This document shows, piece after piece, positions 27,253 through 36,991 of a stretch of DNA of 64,000 nucleotides. The stretch lies in contig NZ_CZRP01000013.1 of NCBI RefSeq assembly GCF_001458115.1, forward strand, positions 1,302,001-1,366,000, in the 5' to 3' direction. Position 1 is the first letter of the stretch, and every line of letters begins with the position of its first letter. Both the position numbers and the translations under genes were made by a program. Under the pieces are notes generated by a model that did no database searches, had not been told where the DNA came from, and saw only the letters and a program-made list of their open reading frames with translations. The DNA comes from Gracilibacillus massiliensis. Lineage in GTDB: Bacteria; Bacillota; Bacilli; Bacillales; Amphibacillaceae.

Positions 27253-27362
27253 AAGAAAACACTTTCATCTCTAACAATATTTATGTCCTGTTATAATCAC
27301 ATTTTTTTATTTTGATTAAATACCAAGAATTAATTCAATATATCATGCACGATGCTCCTATT

Positions 27363-28772
27363 TTAGAATAATTTCCCATGCTTATAGAGAAGTGTAAATA
27401 ATTTCTGGGTAGCATAACGAAAACAAGTTTGACGGATGCTTTCTAGCTTACGTTCAAAGTATTCATTAAAAACCTTTTCACAGCTTTGAGACATTTGTCC
27501 ATACATCTCATGCAATGTTTCTTCGTTTGTATATAATTGCGTAATTCTATCCTGTTTCCATTCCAAATAAGAAACCATTACACCCCCTGCATTGACAAGA
27601 ATATCAGGAATGACAATTTTACCTTGCCCATTGAGATAATCATCTGCCATAGCTGTTATTGGTGAGTTGGCTCCTTCTACTAGAATATCCGCTTTTACTT
27701 CCTGCATATTCTGTTTCGTAATCTGTCTTTCCGTAGCAGCTAGAATCAACACTTCCACATCCAAAGTTAAGATATCTTCTCGATCTCGAATCTCTGCCTC
27801 TACACCAATCTTTTCTAATTCAGCTGGTGACTGAGGCAAGTTCCCATTCTCTGATTGAAAAAGTACCAATTCCGGAATATTAATACCATTTTGATTGTAA
27901 AGCGTCACGTTCTGATCACTAACAGCCACTACACGATGCTTCAATTTCTCACTTGTGTACGCTTCTAAAGCAGCAACAGACCCTACATTACCAAAGCCCT
28001 GAACCGCTATCGATATTTCTTTATTTTGAGTATGCTTGTTATAAAGAGATTGAAGTTTCTGATACTGCGTTTTGTGCATTTCATCACCATCATTAAAACT
28101 TAGATTATTCTGCATTTTTGTCCACTCATGAACTAGCCAAAAATAACTAAAAAAGGTTCCTTTCCCTGTTGCCTCTCTCCGACCTTTCGCACCGCCATTA
28201 TCAATGCTTTTTCCAGTAAATGCTCCCAAATAGTTCTTACCTGGATGAATCGTCTTGTATTCTCCCACCATCCAATCCATTATTTTTTCATTTGTACCCA
28301 TATCTGGTGCAGGTATGTCATGTGTAGGTCCAAGATCAGGTGCAAATCGTTGTACATATTTCTTTGAGACGAAATTTAGTTCTCGATCTGAATAGTCTTT
28401 AGGATTAATGACCACGCCGCCTTTTGCACCACCATAAGGAAGTTCGTGGAGGGCATTTTTAAGTGTCATCAACACTGCCAAATTCTCAACCTCTTCCTCA
28501 CTAACCGTTTCACTGTAGCGTATTCCACCTTTATAAAAACCAGCAATATTATTATGCTGAATTCGATAAGCTGGGATTCTGACAATTCTGCCATCGTCTT
28601 TGGATACTCTAATATAACTTTTGATGATCTTATCGGTAGTCGTAAGTATCTCCTGAGCTGATTCAAACGCTTTTTCCCTTTGTTCTCCTTTCAATTCAGT
28701 GAAGAACGTCTCCTCCTCTTGTAATTTCTGCAACATTTCTTTTATAATGCCTTGTGTTTGAGCTAAATTCAT
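27363..28772 (-). CDS. Glu/Leu/Phe/Val-family (glutamate) dehydrogenase
   Basis: 469-residue NAD(P)-dependent amino-acid dehydrogenase. Substrate-binding and catalytic lysines lie in ELPYGGAKGGVVINP; RFAPDLGPTHDIPAPDMGTNEKIMDWM carries the conserved catalytic Asp segment, TGKSIDNGGAKGRREATGKG follows, and the nucleotide fold is ISIAVQGFGNVGSVAALEAY. VEGANSPITAMADDYL and IPDILVNAGGVMVSYLEW are typical of GDH. It is about 45 residues longer than RocG/GudB, partly from a charged insert before the Rossmann domain (around FNDGDEMHKTQYQKLQSLYN). Start at 28772 follows GAGG; a GTG four codons earlier is less likely. A 17-bp palindrome lies 27 nt upstream. Confidence 0.92.
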   Translation of the reverse strand: MNLAQTQGIIKEMLQKLQEEETFFTELKGEQREKAFESAQEILTTTDKIIKSYIRVSKDDGRIVRIPAYRIQHNNIAGFYKGGIRYSETVSEEEVENLAVLMTLKNALHELPYGGAKGGVVINPKDYSDRELNFVSKKYVQRFAPDLGPTHDIPAPDMGTNEKIMDWMVGEYKTIHPGKNYLGAFTGKSIDNGGAKGRREATGKGTFFSYFWLVHEWTKMQNNLSFNDGDEMHKTQYQKLQSLYNKHTQNKEISIAVQGFGNVGSVAALEAYTSEKLKHRVVAVSDQNVTLYNQNGINIPELVLFQSENGNLPQSPAELEKIGVEAEIRDREDILTLDVEVLILAATERQITKQNMQEVKADILVEGANSPITAMADDYLNGQGKIVIPDILVNAGGVMVSYLEWKQDRITQLYTNEETLHEMYGQMSQSCEKVFNEYFERKLESIRQTCFRYATQKLFTLLYKHGKLF

Positions 28773-28798
28773 TCTATGCCTCACTCCCTATTATTTTA

Positions 28799-28815
28799 AC
28801 TAGTCAATGACTAGT
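28799..28815. promoter_or_regulatory. 17-bp palindrome upstream of the glutamate dehydrogenase gene
   Basis: ACTAGTCA-A-TGACTAGT, perfect 8-bp arms around one base, located 27-43 nt before the start codon. Position and symmetry suggest a repressor operator; the regulator is unknown. The following region 28816-29095 shows no gene. Confidence 0.45.
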
Positions 28816-29101
28816 CATATCTAAATGATTACTATCCTATTGAAATGATGTAGAGTTCCCACTATACAATACAACAAATCAGGGATTACACTGCTGTCTA
28901 TAAAACACACCACACCACATGTAATTTTTATTCCATTTTACAAAAATTATGTATTTGTAGAGCGGCTAATAAATAAGAGAACCAAACAGGTTTCCTAATT
29001 CTTTAAACCTAGTTTTTATGTTCTATTTATACAATTGCCATTTCATACATTAGTTAAACAGTTTTCGATTACTTTCAAAATATTTCTTCTTATACGAATC
29101 A

Positions 29102-29826
29102 AAACCACCAGTGTGAACTGGTGGTTTGCTCTGCGGCTGAAAGCCTCTGTTACCGGCCTCGGCCTAAAAGGCCCACTGAATGGGTTTCCCTTCTGCACCA
29201 CACTTACTCACTAATTCTTAAAGAATTTCTTATTTCTTCTTATTTTTCTTTCCTGTGAACGGATCAAATTCTTCGAATAAGGTTAACTGATCGCTCATAA
29301 AGTCCTCTCTAAGCTGATTTCTAATATATTCTTGAATTTGATTTTTATTTCGCCCCACTGTATCTACAAAGTAGCCTCGACACCAAAATTTGCGATTACC
29401 GTATCTATACTTTAAATTAGCGTGACGATCAAAAATCATTAAACTACTTTTGCCTTTTAAGTATCCCATGAATTGAGATACACTTAGTTTTGGTGGAATA
29501 CTTACTAACATATGAATATGATCTTTGCATGCATTCGCCTCGTGTATTTCGACTCCTTTCCTCTCACAAAGTTCTCTTACTATTTCTCCAATGCTTCTTT
29601 TATATTTTCCATAGATAATTTGCCTTCTATATTTTGGAGCAAATACGATGTGGAACTTACATCTCCACTGTGTATGTGCTAAACTATTCTTGTCCTGCAT
29701 GGGACATGCCTCCTTCTTTGGTGAGATTTGGTGGTCGGGAAACCAACCTTATCTTACCATGAAGAGAGGCTTTTTTTGACCCCACGCTATAAGCTCTATG
29801 GAACCCCCGGCATAGCCAGGGGTTTT
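29102..29826 (-). mobile_element. IS200/IS605-family element carrying tnpA only
   Basis: A single Y1 transposase gene is bounded by two subterminal hairpins: AAACCACCAGT/ACTGGTGGTTT (29102-29127, right end) and AACCCC/GGGGTT with an inner GGC/GCC (29802-29824, left end). As expected for this family there are no terminal inverted repeats or target duplications; the exact ends cannot be set from sequence alone, so the coordinates are the hairpin limits. It lies between the terminator of the GH43 gene and the GDH promoter region. Confidence 0.78.
29230..29700 (-). CDS. tnpA: IS200/IS605 transposase TnpA (HUH/Y1)
   Basis: 156 residues, complete. The HUH pair is H61-I-H63 (CKDHIHMLVSIPP) and the catalytic tyrosine is probably Y125 (QIQEYIRNQL). 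WRCKFHIVFAPKYRR and LKGKSSLMIFDRH are classic IS200 motifs. It cuts and joins single-stranded DNA at subterminal hairpins. GGAGG lies 8 nt before the ATG. No tnpB accompanies it. It could act in trans on the tnpB-only element at 35786-37140 if the ends are compatible, which I cannot judge. Confidence 0.93.
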   Translation of the reverse strand: MQDKNSLAHTQWRCKFHIVFAPKYRRQIIYGKYKRSIGEIVRELCERKGVEIHEANACKDHIHMLVSIPPKLSVSQFMGYLKGKSSLMIFDRHANLKYRYGNRKFWCRGYFVDTVGRNKNQIQEYIRNQLREDFMSDQLTLFEEFDPFTGKKNKKK

Positions 29827-29842
29827 CAAAGACCATAAAAAT

Positions 29843-29874
29843 AAACCCTTTGCTAAAATCTTAGCAAAGGGTTT
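29843..29874 (-). terminator. Terminator of the GH43 arabinanase gene
   Basis: Perfect 14-bp stem AAACCCTTTGCTAA / TTAGCAAAGGGTTT with an AATC loop, followed on the minus strand by a T-rich run; 54 nt past the stop at 29929. Confidence 0.85.
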
Positions 29875-29928
29875 ACATTTTATCACGGTGTAATCGTCCC
29901 TAAAACTCCCAATGATTGAAGTATCACT

Positions 29929-32900
29929 TTATCTAACTGTATTCTTTCTGTTTCTTACAATTAAGAAAATACTACCTCCAACAGCCATTAATACTAATCC
30001 TAATATTAACCAATTATATTGGTTGGTAGCAGTATCTGGCAAAGTATTCTCTGCATCTTCAATTTGTGCTATTTCTTCGTCTGCCAGCTCAAATACACCA
30101 TATATACTAAAGTGGGATAATTCAGCAACAACTTCACCTGTCGTTTTAACGATACTATTCGGAACGATCACTTCTTTTTTATCACCATTATCATCAATAT
30201 AAACGACATTTATATTATCCCAGTTTTCAACTTTATCTGGATCAATAGTAAAGGTTACTGTAATTGGTGAGTCGAAGCTAATTTCCTTTCCTTCAGATAA
30301 TAGCTTAAAATCATACAGACTACTTAAAGCATCCGTATTTTTAGACGCCACGTCTTCACTTACATCGTCAAACTCGAATTCAATGTCCTCTTTATCTTTT
30401 AAAATGGAAACTGGAATATTTACGGTTACATTTTCACCATCCAGCTCGATAGAAGCATTTTCATCCAGTTGATCAATCACTTTTTTGGTGAGCGTCACTT
30501 TTTTGGCGGTATCTTTAATTTTGTAAATATTATCTTCTAATTGAAGTTTATTTAAGTTGTTTATTTTAAGTTTTTTCTTAGTTTTATTTTTGTCTTTGTT
30601 ATTTTTGTCCTTGTCCTTGTCTTTGTCTCCAGAATCATCTTCGTTTCCTGGATCACCCTCGTCTCCGGATCCATCTCCGTCTCCTGGGTCACCCTCATCT
30701 CCGGATCCATCTCCGTCTCCCGGTTCACCCTCGTCTCCAGATCCATCTCCGTCTCCTGGGTCACCTTCGTCTCCAGATCCATCTCCGTCTCCTGGGTCAG
30801 TTTCCGGGGAGGTGATACTAGTAAAATAATCGCTAACTTCAGTAGAAGAAAGCACTTTATTTCCGTAAATCCTCAAATCATCCATTAAACCTTTATATGG
30901 AGCATCCCAATAATTGACACCTAATGCAAATTTCGCATCTGTTGTTGTAAAAATATTCGGGAATCCTTCTCCGGTAAATGCTGCTTCTCCATTAACATAA
31001 ACAGTAATTTCACCTTCATTAACCGTATATGCTAAATGGGTCCATTCGTTAGTCGGTATAATTTCGCCTATCGATGCGTCATACCAGTCTTCACCAGACC
31101 ATATCTTTGTAACACCGTGTCCATTTGGTACAAGACTAGACCAGCTACCTTCAGATTCTGCGCCAAAGAAAGATGTAGTAAATTCATTGATTTCTGAAGG
31201 ATTTAACCATAAAGAAACAGAATATTTATTGCTTGAGATTAAACCGTCTGGTAAACGAATACCTGATTCACCATCAAATTCAGCGGCTTGTCCATCAATA
31301 CCTTCTGAGTATGTGATCGAACCATCTGTATTGTCAATTAGGTTACCAGTAGTGGTTCCCGGCTCACTATTTCCTGATTCATCCTCTAGATTTTCTTCAA
31401 AACTGTAATGTGCTGTTATTTCTTCTGGATTGTTGTAAAGGGATTGAACGTTTTCTTCAGGAAGAGCAACCCCATCATAAACTCGTACCTCATCCATTAA
31501 CCCTTTGTAAGGAGTATCCCAGTAGTTTACACCTAAAGCAAACGTGCCATCTAGTGTTGTAAATATCTCCGGATAGTCTTCACTCGTGGCTTTTGCTTCA
31601 CCGTTTATATAGAATACTGCCTCACCTTCCTCTACTGTTAATGCAACATGTGACCACTCATCAAGCGGAATCGTTGTATCTGTTCCTAGATCCGTATAGG
31701 TGCCACCATTGTCTGACCATACCATGGTATTGGCCCAAGCTGAATAAGGTAAAATACTAATCCAGCTAGAACTGCTTTTCCCTCCGAAGAATGAAGTTGT
31801 ATGGTTTGTCAGTTCCTCAGGTTTTAACCATAACGAAACAGTGTAGGTGTTGCTTGCTATCAAACCTTCATCTAGTAATAGACCGGAATTACCGTCAAAC
31901 TTCGCTGCCTGACCTACAACGCCATCAGTAAGCGTAATTTCACCGCCAGTATTATCAATTCGATTACCAGTTACAGTTGCTTCAGCTCTATTTCCAGAAC
32001 GGTCTTTAAATCCGTCACTGAAATCGTAGAAAGCAGATAATCCACCTTCAGATTGAGCTGGAACAGTAACCGTAATTGTTTCCGTTTCGGTAATATCACC
32101 TAAAGTAATCGTTGCTGTTAATTCTACTGTTGCATCATACGAACCAAATGATGGTCTGACTACCACACCTTCATTTGAAATAATGTCAGTAGCAGATGAC
32201 TCCCATTTAATCTCTGTCCCCTGTGCTGCTGTAGTAGGTAAATTAATGTCTGTAATCACACTTGATGGAATACTTGATTTCAGATCATTTTTAACCGCAT
32301 CTACTACTTCTTGATTATCTTTTGTATCACCTGCACTACCCCAGATCACAACTCCATCATTAGACATTGCACTGAAAGTCATCACCCATTTTTGGGAGGT
32401 TGGATCATATTGACGAATAAAGACACCATCATATGTTTCTTCATCCACCGTTAATTCAACTCGGTAGTCATCATATAATTCCCATGTACCTGAAACAGCA
32501 CCACTAACCGTATGATCTTCATTTAGGGCTACCCACGTCGATTCTGTTAATTCAGCTGTAATTTCTTTACCATGGTTAATGTATTTGTAATTACCAGCTA
32601 CATCCTCTTCTGACACAGCTTCGATTGTTTCCCCAGCATAGTGATATGGTGTTGGAACTGGCCATTTGTCACTGTTTTTAAATGTTTGGTGTACGCGAAC
32701 TTCATGAATTCCACCTTCAGGAAAACGCACGTGTGTCACAATAAACTCTTTTCCATCATCATCAATTAAATAAGAGTTGTGCCCGGGCGACATATAACCA
32801 GTACCATTCCCAGTACCTTCTTCTCCCGCATCTCTCTTAAATAAGAAATTACCCATCATTTTATTACCGATTTCCTTGTGATCGTCATTACCAGGGAAGT

Positions 32901-33978
32901 TAGCAGGGTACTCTCCCTCAATATAAAAGCTTTCAGGGAAAACAGCTTCTCTTCCTGCTGCGTCTACGTAAGGACCATCAATATTTTCTGATCTAAACTG
33001 TCTCATTTGATATCCACCATCAGAAGCAAGCCCACCATATGTGATATAAAGATAGTAATAACCCGTTTCCTCATCATAAACTGCGTATGTTCCTTCACCA
33101 GATCTTCCATATCCCCCGGCAATTTTTGTACCAAAGTATCGATCGATCATTCTACCATCTGAGGTTTCTCCGTCTTCTCCAGGATAGATCGGTGTACCTG
33201 TTTCTTTATCTAATTCTAAGATAAATGTACCACCAGACCAGGAACCATAAGTCATATATAAGGCGCCATTTTTATCGTAGAGAATATTGGCGTCGATTGC
33301 GTTCGTATAATAGGCGTTATTAAAGGTTCCACGATCTGTAAACCAGTCTGGATTCGGTTCATCAAATACACCTTCATCAATAAGATCGGATATATTGGTA
33401 TTTTCCCAATGCTTATTGACATCACTGTTGTTATCATAGGCTTCATGATCCGTAAAACCAGAGTACATAATCGTATCTGTATATTCAAATGGTCCTTCCA
33501 CATCTTTTGATACCGCAATACCTATGGCAGAGCGATTATAAGTTGAAGAAACACTGTAATACATCATATACGCACCTGTTGATCCATCGTCCCAGACGAA
33601 ATCTTTATTCCAGAAGATGTCTGGCGCCCATACCGCAAATCCTCCTGAACTATCTGCATCATCTTCCCCAGCCCATTCAAACGACTCAGCAAGATTTTCT
33701 GATAGATTTCCGTATATTGGATTATTCTCAGGTGTTTGGTATTCACTTTCCACTAATGAAGTCCAATTACTTAAATCGGTTGACTTAGCTGCAGCAATGT
33801 GCGAGCCATGCACATAATAGGTACCATCCTTTGCCTTTATAATAGATGGATCATGAACAGATACTCGTTCAAAATCTATCGGCTCGGAATCCGTTTGTTC
33901 CTCACCCAAAACGGTACTTGGTATGAATAAAAGTAATACAAGAAATGCAATTAAACCTAGTTGAATTAGATATTTCAC
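29929..33978 (-). CDS. Cell-wall-anchored GH43 endo-arabinanase with two LamG domains
   Basis: 1349-residue secreted protein. Signal peptide 1-25; GH43 five-blade propeller about 30-440: catalytic Asp in VHDPSIIKAKDG, Asp in AIDANILYDKNG and probable general-acid Glu in RSGEGTYAVYDEETGYYYLY. A small beta domain about 455-545 (VAGNYKYINHGKEITAEL ... DGVVIWG) matches the extra domain of Abn2-type arabinanases. Then a bacterial Ig-like module, two LamG domains about 650-845 and 855-1055 (each with ALGVNYWD-PYKGLMD), a 12-residue acidic repeat linker, a beta-sandwich similar to that of the xylanase, and LPDTA near 1312 with a membrane helix and RNRK. It should cleave alpha-1,5-arabinan at the surface. 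GTG start with GGGGAAG upstream. Confidence 0.92.
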   Translation of the reverse strand: MKYLIQLGLIAFLVLLLFIPSTVLGEEQTDSEPIDFERVSVHDPSIIKAKDGTYYVHGSHIAAAKSTDLSNWTSLVESEYQTPENNPIYGNLSENLAESFEWAGEDDADSSGGFAVWAPDIFWNKDFVWDDGSTGAYMMYYSVSSTYNRSAIGIAVSKDVEGPFEYTDTIMYSGFTDHEAYDNNSDVNKHWENTNISDLIDEGVFDEPNPDWFTDRGTFNNAYYTNAIDANILYDKNGALYMTYGSWSGGTFILELDKETGTPIYPGEDGETSDGRMIDRYFGTKIAGGYGRSGEGTYAVYDEETGYYYLYITYGGLASDGGYQMRQFRSENIDGPYVDAAGREAVFPESFYIEGEYPANFPGNDDHKEIGNKMMGNFLFKRDAGEEGTGNGTGYMSPGHNSYLIDDDGKEFIVTHVRFPEGGIHEVRVHQTFKNSDKWPVPTPYHYAGETIEAVSEEDVAGNYKYINHGKEITAELTESTWVALNEDHTVSGAVSGTWELYDDYRVELTVDEETYDGVFIRQYDPTSQKWVMTFSAMSNDGVVIWGSAGDTKDNQEVVDAVKNDLKSSIPSSVITDINLPTTAAQGTEIKWESSATDIISNEGVVVRPSFGSYDATVELTATITLGDITETETITVTVPAQSEGGLSAFYDFSDGFKDRSGNRAEATVTGNRIDNTGGEITLTDGVVGQAAKFDGNSGLLLDEGLIASNTYTVSLWLKPEELTNHTTSFFGGKSSSSWISILPYSAWANTMVWSDNGGTYTDLGTDTTIPLDEWSHVALTVEEGEAVFYINGEAKATSEDYPEIFTTLDGTFALGVNYWDTPYKGLMDEVRVYDGVALPEENVQSLYNNPEEITAHYSFEENLEDESGNSEPGTTTGNLIDNTDGSITYSEGIDGQAAEFDGESGIRLPDGLISSNKYSVSLWLNPSEINEFTTSFFGAESEGSWSSLVPNGHGVTKIWSGEDWYDASIGEIIPTNEWTHLAYTVNEGEITVYVNGEAAFTGEGFPNIFTTTDAKFALGVNYWDAPYKGLMDDLRIYGNKVLSSTEVSDYFTSITSPETDPGDGDGSGDEGDPGDGDGSGDEGEPGDGDGSGDEGDPGDGDGSGDEGDPGNEDDSGDKDKDKDKNNKDKNKTKKKLKINNLNKLQLEDNIYKIKDTAKKVTLTKKVIDQLDENASIELDGENVTVNIPVSILKDKEDIEFEFDDVSEDVASKNTDALSSLYDFKLLSEGKEISFDSPITVTFTIDPDKVENWDNINVVYIDDNGDKKEVIVPNSIVKTTGEVVAELSHFSIYGVFELADEEIAQIEDAENTLPDTATNQYNWLILGLVLMAVGGSIFLIVRNRKNTVR
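30650..30793 (-). repeat. 36-bp tandem repeat encoding an acidic Gly/Asp linker
   Basis: Four in-frame units of exactly 36 bp (starts at 30650, 30686, 30722, 30758) encode DPGDGDGSGDEG-type 12-mers between the LamG domains and the wall-proximal domain of the arabinanase. Slippage could vary copy number and so linker length. Confidence 0.9.
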
Positions 33979-34213
33979 TATTTTTCTTCCCCTCTCTCCA
34001 ATCGGAATGAAAACGTAATCATTATTTTTAATCCATTTTGATGCGTAATCTCGAACAATAATACATTACTTTAAATACATATAACGTTAATGAAAACAGA
34101 GGATTTCATACTGAATATTTGATTTATTTTACTATTTCATTAACTATTACCATGACATTTGAATTAGTTATTTAGACACTAACCTCCTTTTAAAATAAGT
34201 AGATTCAGCGTTT

Positions 34214-34227
34214 GTAAATCGCTTTCA
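34214..34227 (-). promoter_or_regulatory. cre-like box upstream of the arabinanase gene
   Basis: Minus-strand TGAAAGCGATTTAC matches 12 of 14 positions of the cre consensus, 236 nt upstream of the GTG start. Similar half-sites precede the sugar operon at 51 and 52 kb. The remaining ~450-bp intergenic region (33979-34432) shows no gene. Confidence 0.35.
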
Positions 34228-34432
34228 AAAATAATGTTACTATAAAAAAATACAATTCACAAGATGTAAAATAAATAAATTAACAAACTAATTTTTATTG
34301 TGTCGTTTTTGATTAACATATCAGTTAACCAAATGCGTGACTATTGTTCCTAAGGAGACTTTTACAAAGTAAATTGTTAATAGAAACACAAGCAATCAAT
34401 GGCAAAACAGCAGTTAATTTACGCTATACCGA

Positions 34433-35022
34433 TTATAGTGAACTTTTACAAGATAGCTTACCTCGTATTCTACTTAATGAAACTGGACTGATTCCTAAAT
34501 AGGAAGCAATGTGATATTGTGTAATACGATCCTCTAAGCCTGGGAATTCTTCTAAAAAAAGATGATAGCGCTCTTCTGCAGAATGAAGCAAAAGCTGACG
34601 TTTCCTTGTTTCCTTTTTGATATAGAGCTGCTCAATTAATTTCCTGCCCACCACTTCCCAACAATGGTGACGTTCATATAGGTGTAACAACACCTTATAG
34701 GTAAAGGAAGCCACCACAGCATTCTCCGCGCTTGAATCGCAAAATACGAAGGAATTGACCGTATGACAGAGCTATAGGAAGTGAAAAATTGTTCTTCACT
34801 CACAAAACTTTTATTAAATTCATCCCCGTCTTCTTTCAGATAAAACATGCGAAAGACACCAGATTGGCAATAATAAATTCGATCACTCACATCACCTGCA
34901 CGTATGAGTAAATTCCCTTTTTCCACTGAATGCCATTTATTTTTAGACTTTAAATAGTCCCACTCCGATTCTGGAATATCCGTAAGTTGACTCAAACTTT
35001 TGAAAATAGCTTGAAGATTCAT
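34433..35022 (-). pseudogene. Crp/Fnr-family regulator, frameshifted
   Basis: Two overlapping reading frames together make one cyclic-nucleotide-binding-type regulator. The first (from 35022, ribosome site GGGAGG) encodes an N-terminal beta-roll with VEKGNLLIRAGDVSDRIYYCQSGVFRMFYL and runs to FAIQA; the second frame resumes at AENAVVASFTYKVLLHLYERH and contains the helix-turn-helix ITQYHIASYLGISPVSLSRIRGKLS. The frame changes near 34725-34735. An intact protein would be about 195 residues, as for Crp/Fnr proteins lacking a full cNMP site. Divergent from the SDR pseudogene, which it may once have controlled. Sequencing error is possible but the neighbour is also broken. Confidence 0.8.
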
Positions 35023-35785
35023 TTTACAACCTCCCTAGAGATTAACCTATGTTAATGATAATGGAAAAAATTAGATTTATGCTAGTGTAAACTACATTTT
35101 CTAAAAGGGAGAAGATACAATGAACCTTCGTGGTGTGAAAGTACTGATTACGGGAGGCACATCTGGAATTGGTTTAAAGTTAGTGGACGAACTTATTCGT
35201 GAAAAGGCAAAGGTTATCGTTGTGAGCAGAAACGAAGAAAAGCTTCAACTATTAAAGCAGGATCAGCCGGTCGACAGTGTCTACGCATGTGATCTATCCA
35301 ATCCTCAAGAAGTAATCCGTTTATCCGAAAAGGTTAGTCAACATCACCCTAATTTACAAGTGCTTACTAATAATGCCGGTATTCAACATAATATACGGTT
35401 TGATGAAGAAACGTCTACGAGTGAATTAATTTTGTCAGAGGTAAATACCAATTTTCTTGCACCGCTTTTGTTAACAAGATGGTTGCTACCTGTACTAACA
35501 AAACAATAGCAAGCAGTTTTAGTGAATATGTCATCAGGTTTAGCTTTAGTGCCAAAGTATAAATCTGCTGTTTATTGTGGTACCAAGGGAGGTCTGCACA
35601 TTTTCTCGAAGGCTTTACGCATTCAATATGACCCACAAACTTTACGTGTCATTGAAATCTTGCCAACTGTTGTAGATACACCTATGACTGCTGGTAGAGG
35701 TCGAAAGAAGATATCACCGGAAATGGTTGCGAAGAAGACTATCGATGCTATCATCAACCATAAAAAGGAAGTCTATCTGCTTGAA

Positions 35786-35950
35786 CTACCCCCTCCTACA
35801 AGCTAAAGCTTGTTGAGGAAGGGGATTCCTGGGTCATAGAACCTAATGGTTCTAAATTTATCAGGCTATCCCCGTCGCACCGACGGTTGAAAGATGCATA
35901 CCTTCTTCGAGAATATTTACAGCTGCGTTGATGTCTCTATCATGATTAGT
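35786..35950 (-). ncRNA. Putative omega-RNA (reRNA) region of the tnpB element
   Basis: In IS605/IS1341 elements the guide RNA spans the 3' end of tnpB and the right end, and its guide is the flanking DNA. Here the flank read off the right end would be TTCAAGCAGATAGACT..., matching the SDR gene. Hairpins are visible in the stretch. Transcription and exact ends are inferred; the 5' limit is approximate. Confidence 0.45.
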
Positions 35951-36991
35951 TTGACAAGTCGGACATGTCCATACTCGAATAGAAGTATCCTTGGTTATCG
36001 GATGCTTCTGTTTACAAGAAGAACATATTTGCGTAGAAGGGAAATGCTTCCCTACTTTTACAAGTTCTTTGCCATACCAATCACATTTATAAGCTAACAT
36101 CTTAGCGAATTCACTCCAGGAAGCATCCTGGATGGATTTGCTATATGATTTATCCTTCAACATATCAGAAACAGATAAGTCCTCGATGGCAATGACATCA
36201 TACTGTTGGACTAGTTCAGAAGACAGTTTATGTTGAAAGTCTTTTCTTTTATTCACTACTTTCTCATGAATAGTAGCTATTTTTTTCTTCTGTTTGTGCC
36301 AATTATTCGAAAACTTTTGTTTTCGAGAAAGAGAACGTTGAGCTTTAGCCAACTTTTTCTCTAAAGATTGAAAATAACGTTCGTTGTTGATTTTGTTGCC
36401 ATTTGAATCAATAACGAAATGAGTTAATCCCATATCCAAACCGATGGTTTGGTTAGTTTTATCTCTTTTTTTAACCTCTTCATTTACATTAATAGATACA
36501 AAATACTTATCAGCTGCATTTTGACGTACTACTACGTGTTTAATCACCGCACTATCCGGGATAGGGCGACTGTTAGCGTATCGAACCCATCCTACTTTTG
36601 GTAACTTAATATGTGTTTCTGTCACTTTGATATTGCCATTCACTGACTTGGTGGTGTAGCTTTTTACCGGATGTTTGCGACTTTTGAATTGTGGGAATTG
36701 GTTTTGCTTCTTGAAAAAACGAACCATTGCATCGTTCAAATGCTCAATGCTTGCCTGCAAGCTGATGCTATCGACTAACTTCAACCAAACATAGTCTGTT
36801 TTCATGCTTTTTAGTTCATTCTTAAACGCATTCACTTGTAATGTTTTTTGATTTTCTTCATCTCTATTTTTGATTTTTTCGAGAAAATGATTGAACACGA
36901 AACGTGAACAACCGAAAGACTGCACCATGAAGGTTTGTTGTTGTTTATTCGGAAAAATACGATATTGATATGCTTTGTGTTGAATAGCCAT
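35861..36991 (-). CDS. tnpB: RNA-guided nuclease TnpB
   Basis: 376 residues, complete. The RuvC catalytic triad is D186 (TIGLDMGLTHF), E270 (VIAIEDLSV) and D353 (HDRDINAAVNI). The zinc finger is C323-x2-C326 ... C343-x2-C346 (CSSCKQKH, CPTC). The N-terminal HTH/wedge part (AYQYRIFPNKQQ, FVFNHFLEK) is present. TnpB cuts DNA next to a transposon-associated motif under guidance of the omega-RNA and helps the element persist at its donor site. All key residues are present, so the nuclease may be active. It sits antisense inside the SDR pseudogene. Confidence 0.93.
   Translation of the reverse strand: MAIQHKAYQYRIFPNKQQQTFMVQSFGCSRFVFNHFLEKIKNRDEENQKTLQVNAFKNELKSMKTDYVWLKLVDSISLQASIEHLNDAMVRFFKKQNQFPQFKSRKHPVKSYTTKSVNGNIKVTETHIKLPKVGWVRYANSRPIPDSAVIKHVVVRQNAADKYFVSINVNEEVKKRDKTNQTIGLDMGLTHFVIDSNGNKINNERYFQSLEKKLAKAQRSLSRKQKFSNNWHKQKKKIATIHEKVVNKRKDFQHKLSSELVQQYDVIAIEDLSVSDMLKDKSYSKSIQDASWSEFAKMLAYKCDWYGKELVKVGKHFPSTQICSSCKQKHPITKDTSIRVWTCPTCQTNHDRDINAAVNILEEGMHLSTVGATGIA

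Noticed and set aside
27093-27296. 67-codon frame with repeated NSREE-type residues
   Set aside because: It is a by-product of the 21-bp inverted array; there is no ribosome site and the frame merely follows the 7-codon period.
30557-30829. Plus-strand Ser/Pro-rich frame
   Set aside because: Antisense shadow of the GH43 acidic repeat linker; no start signals.
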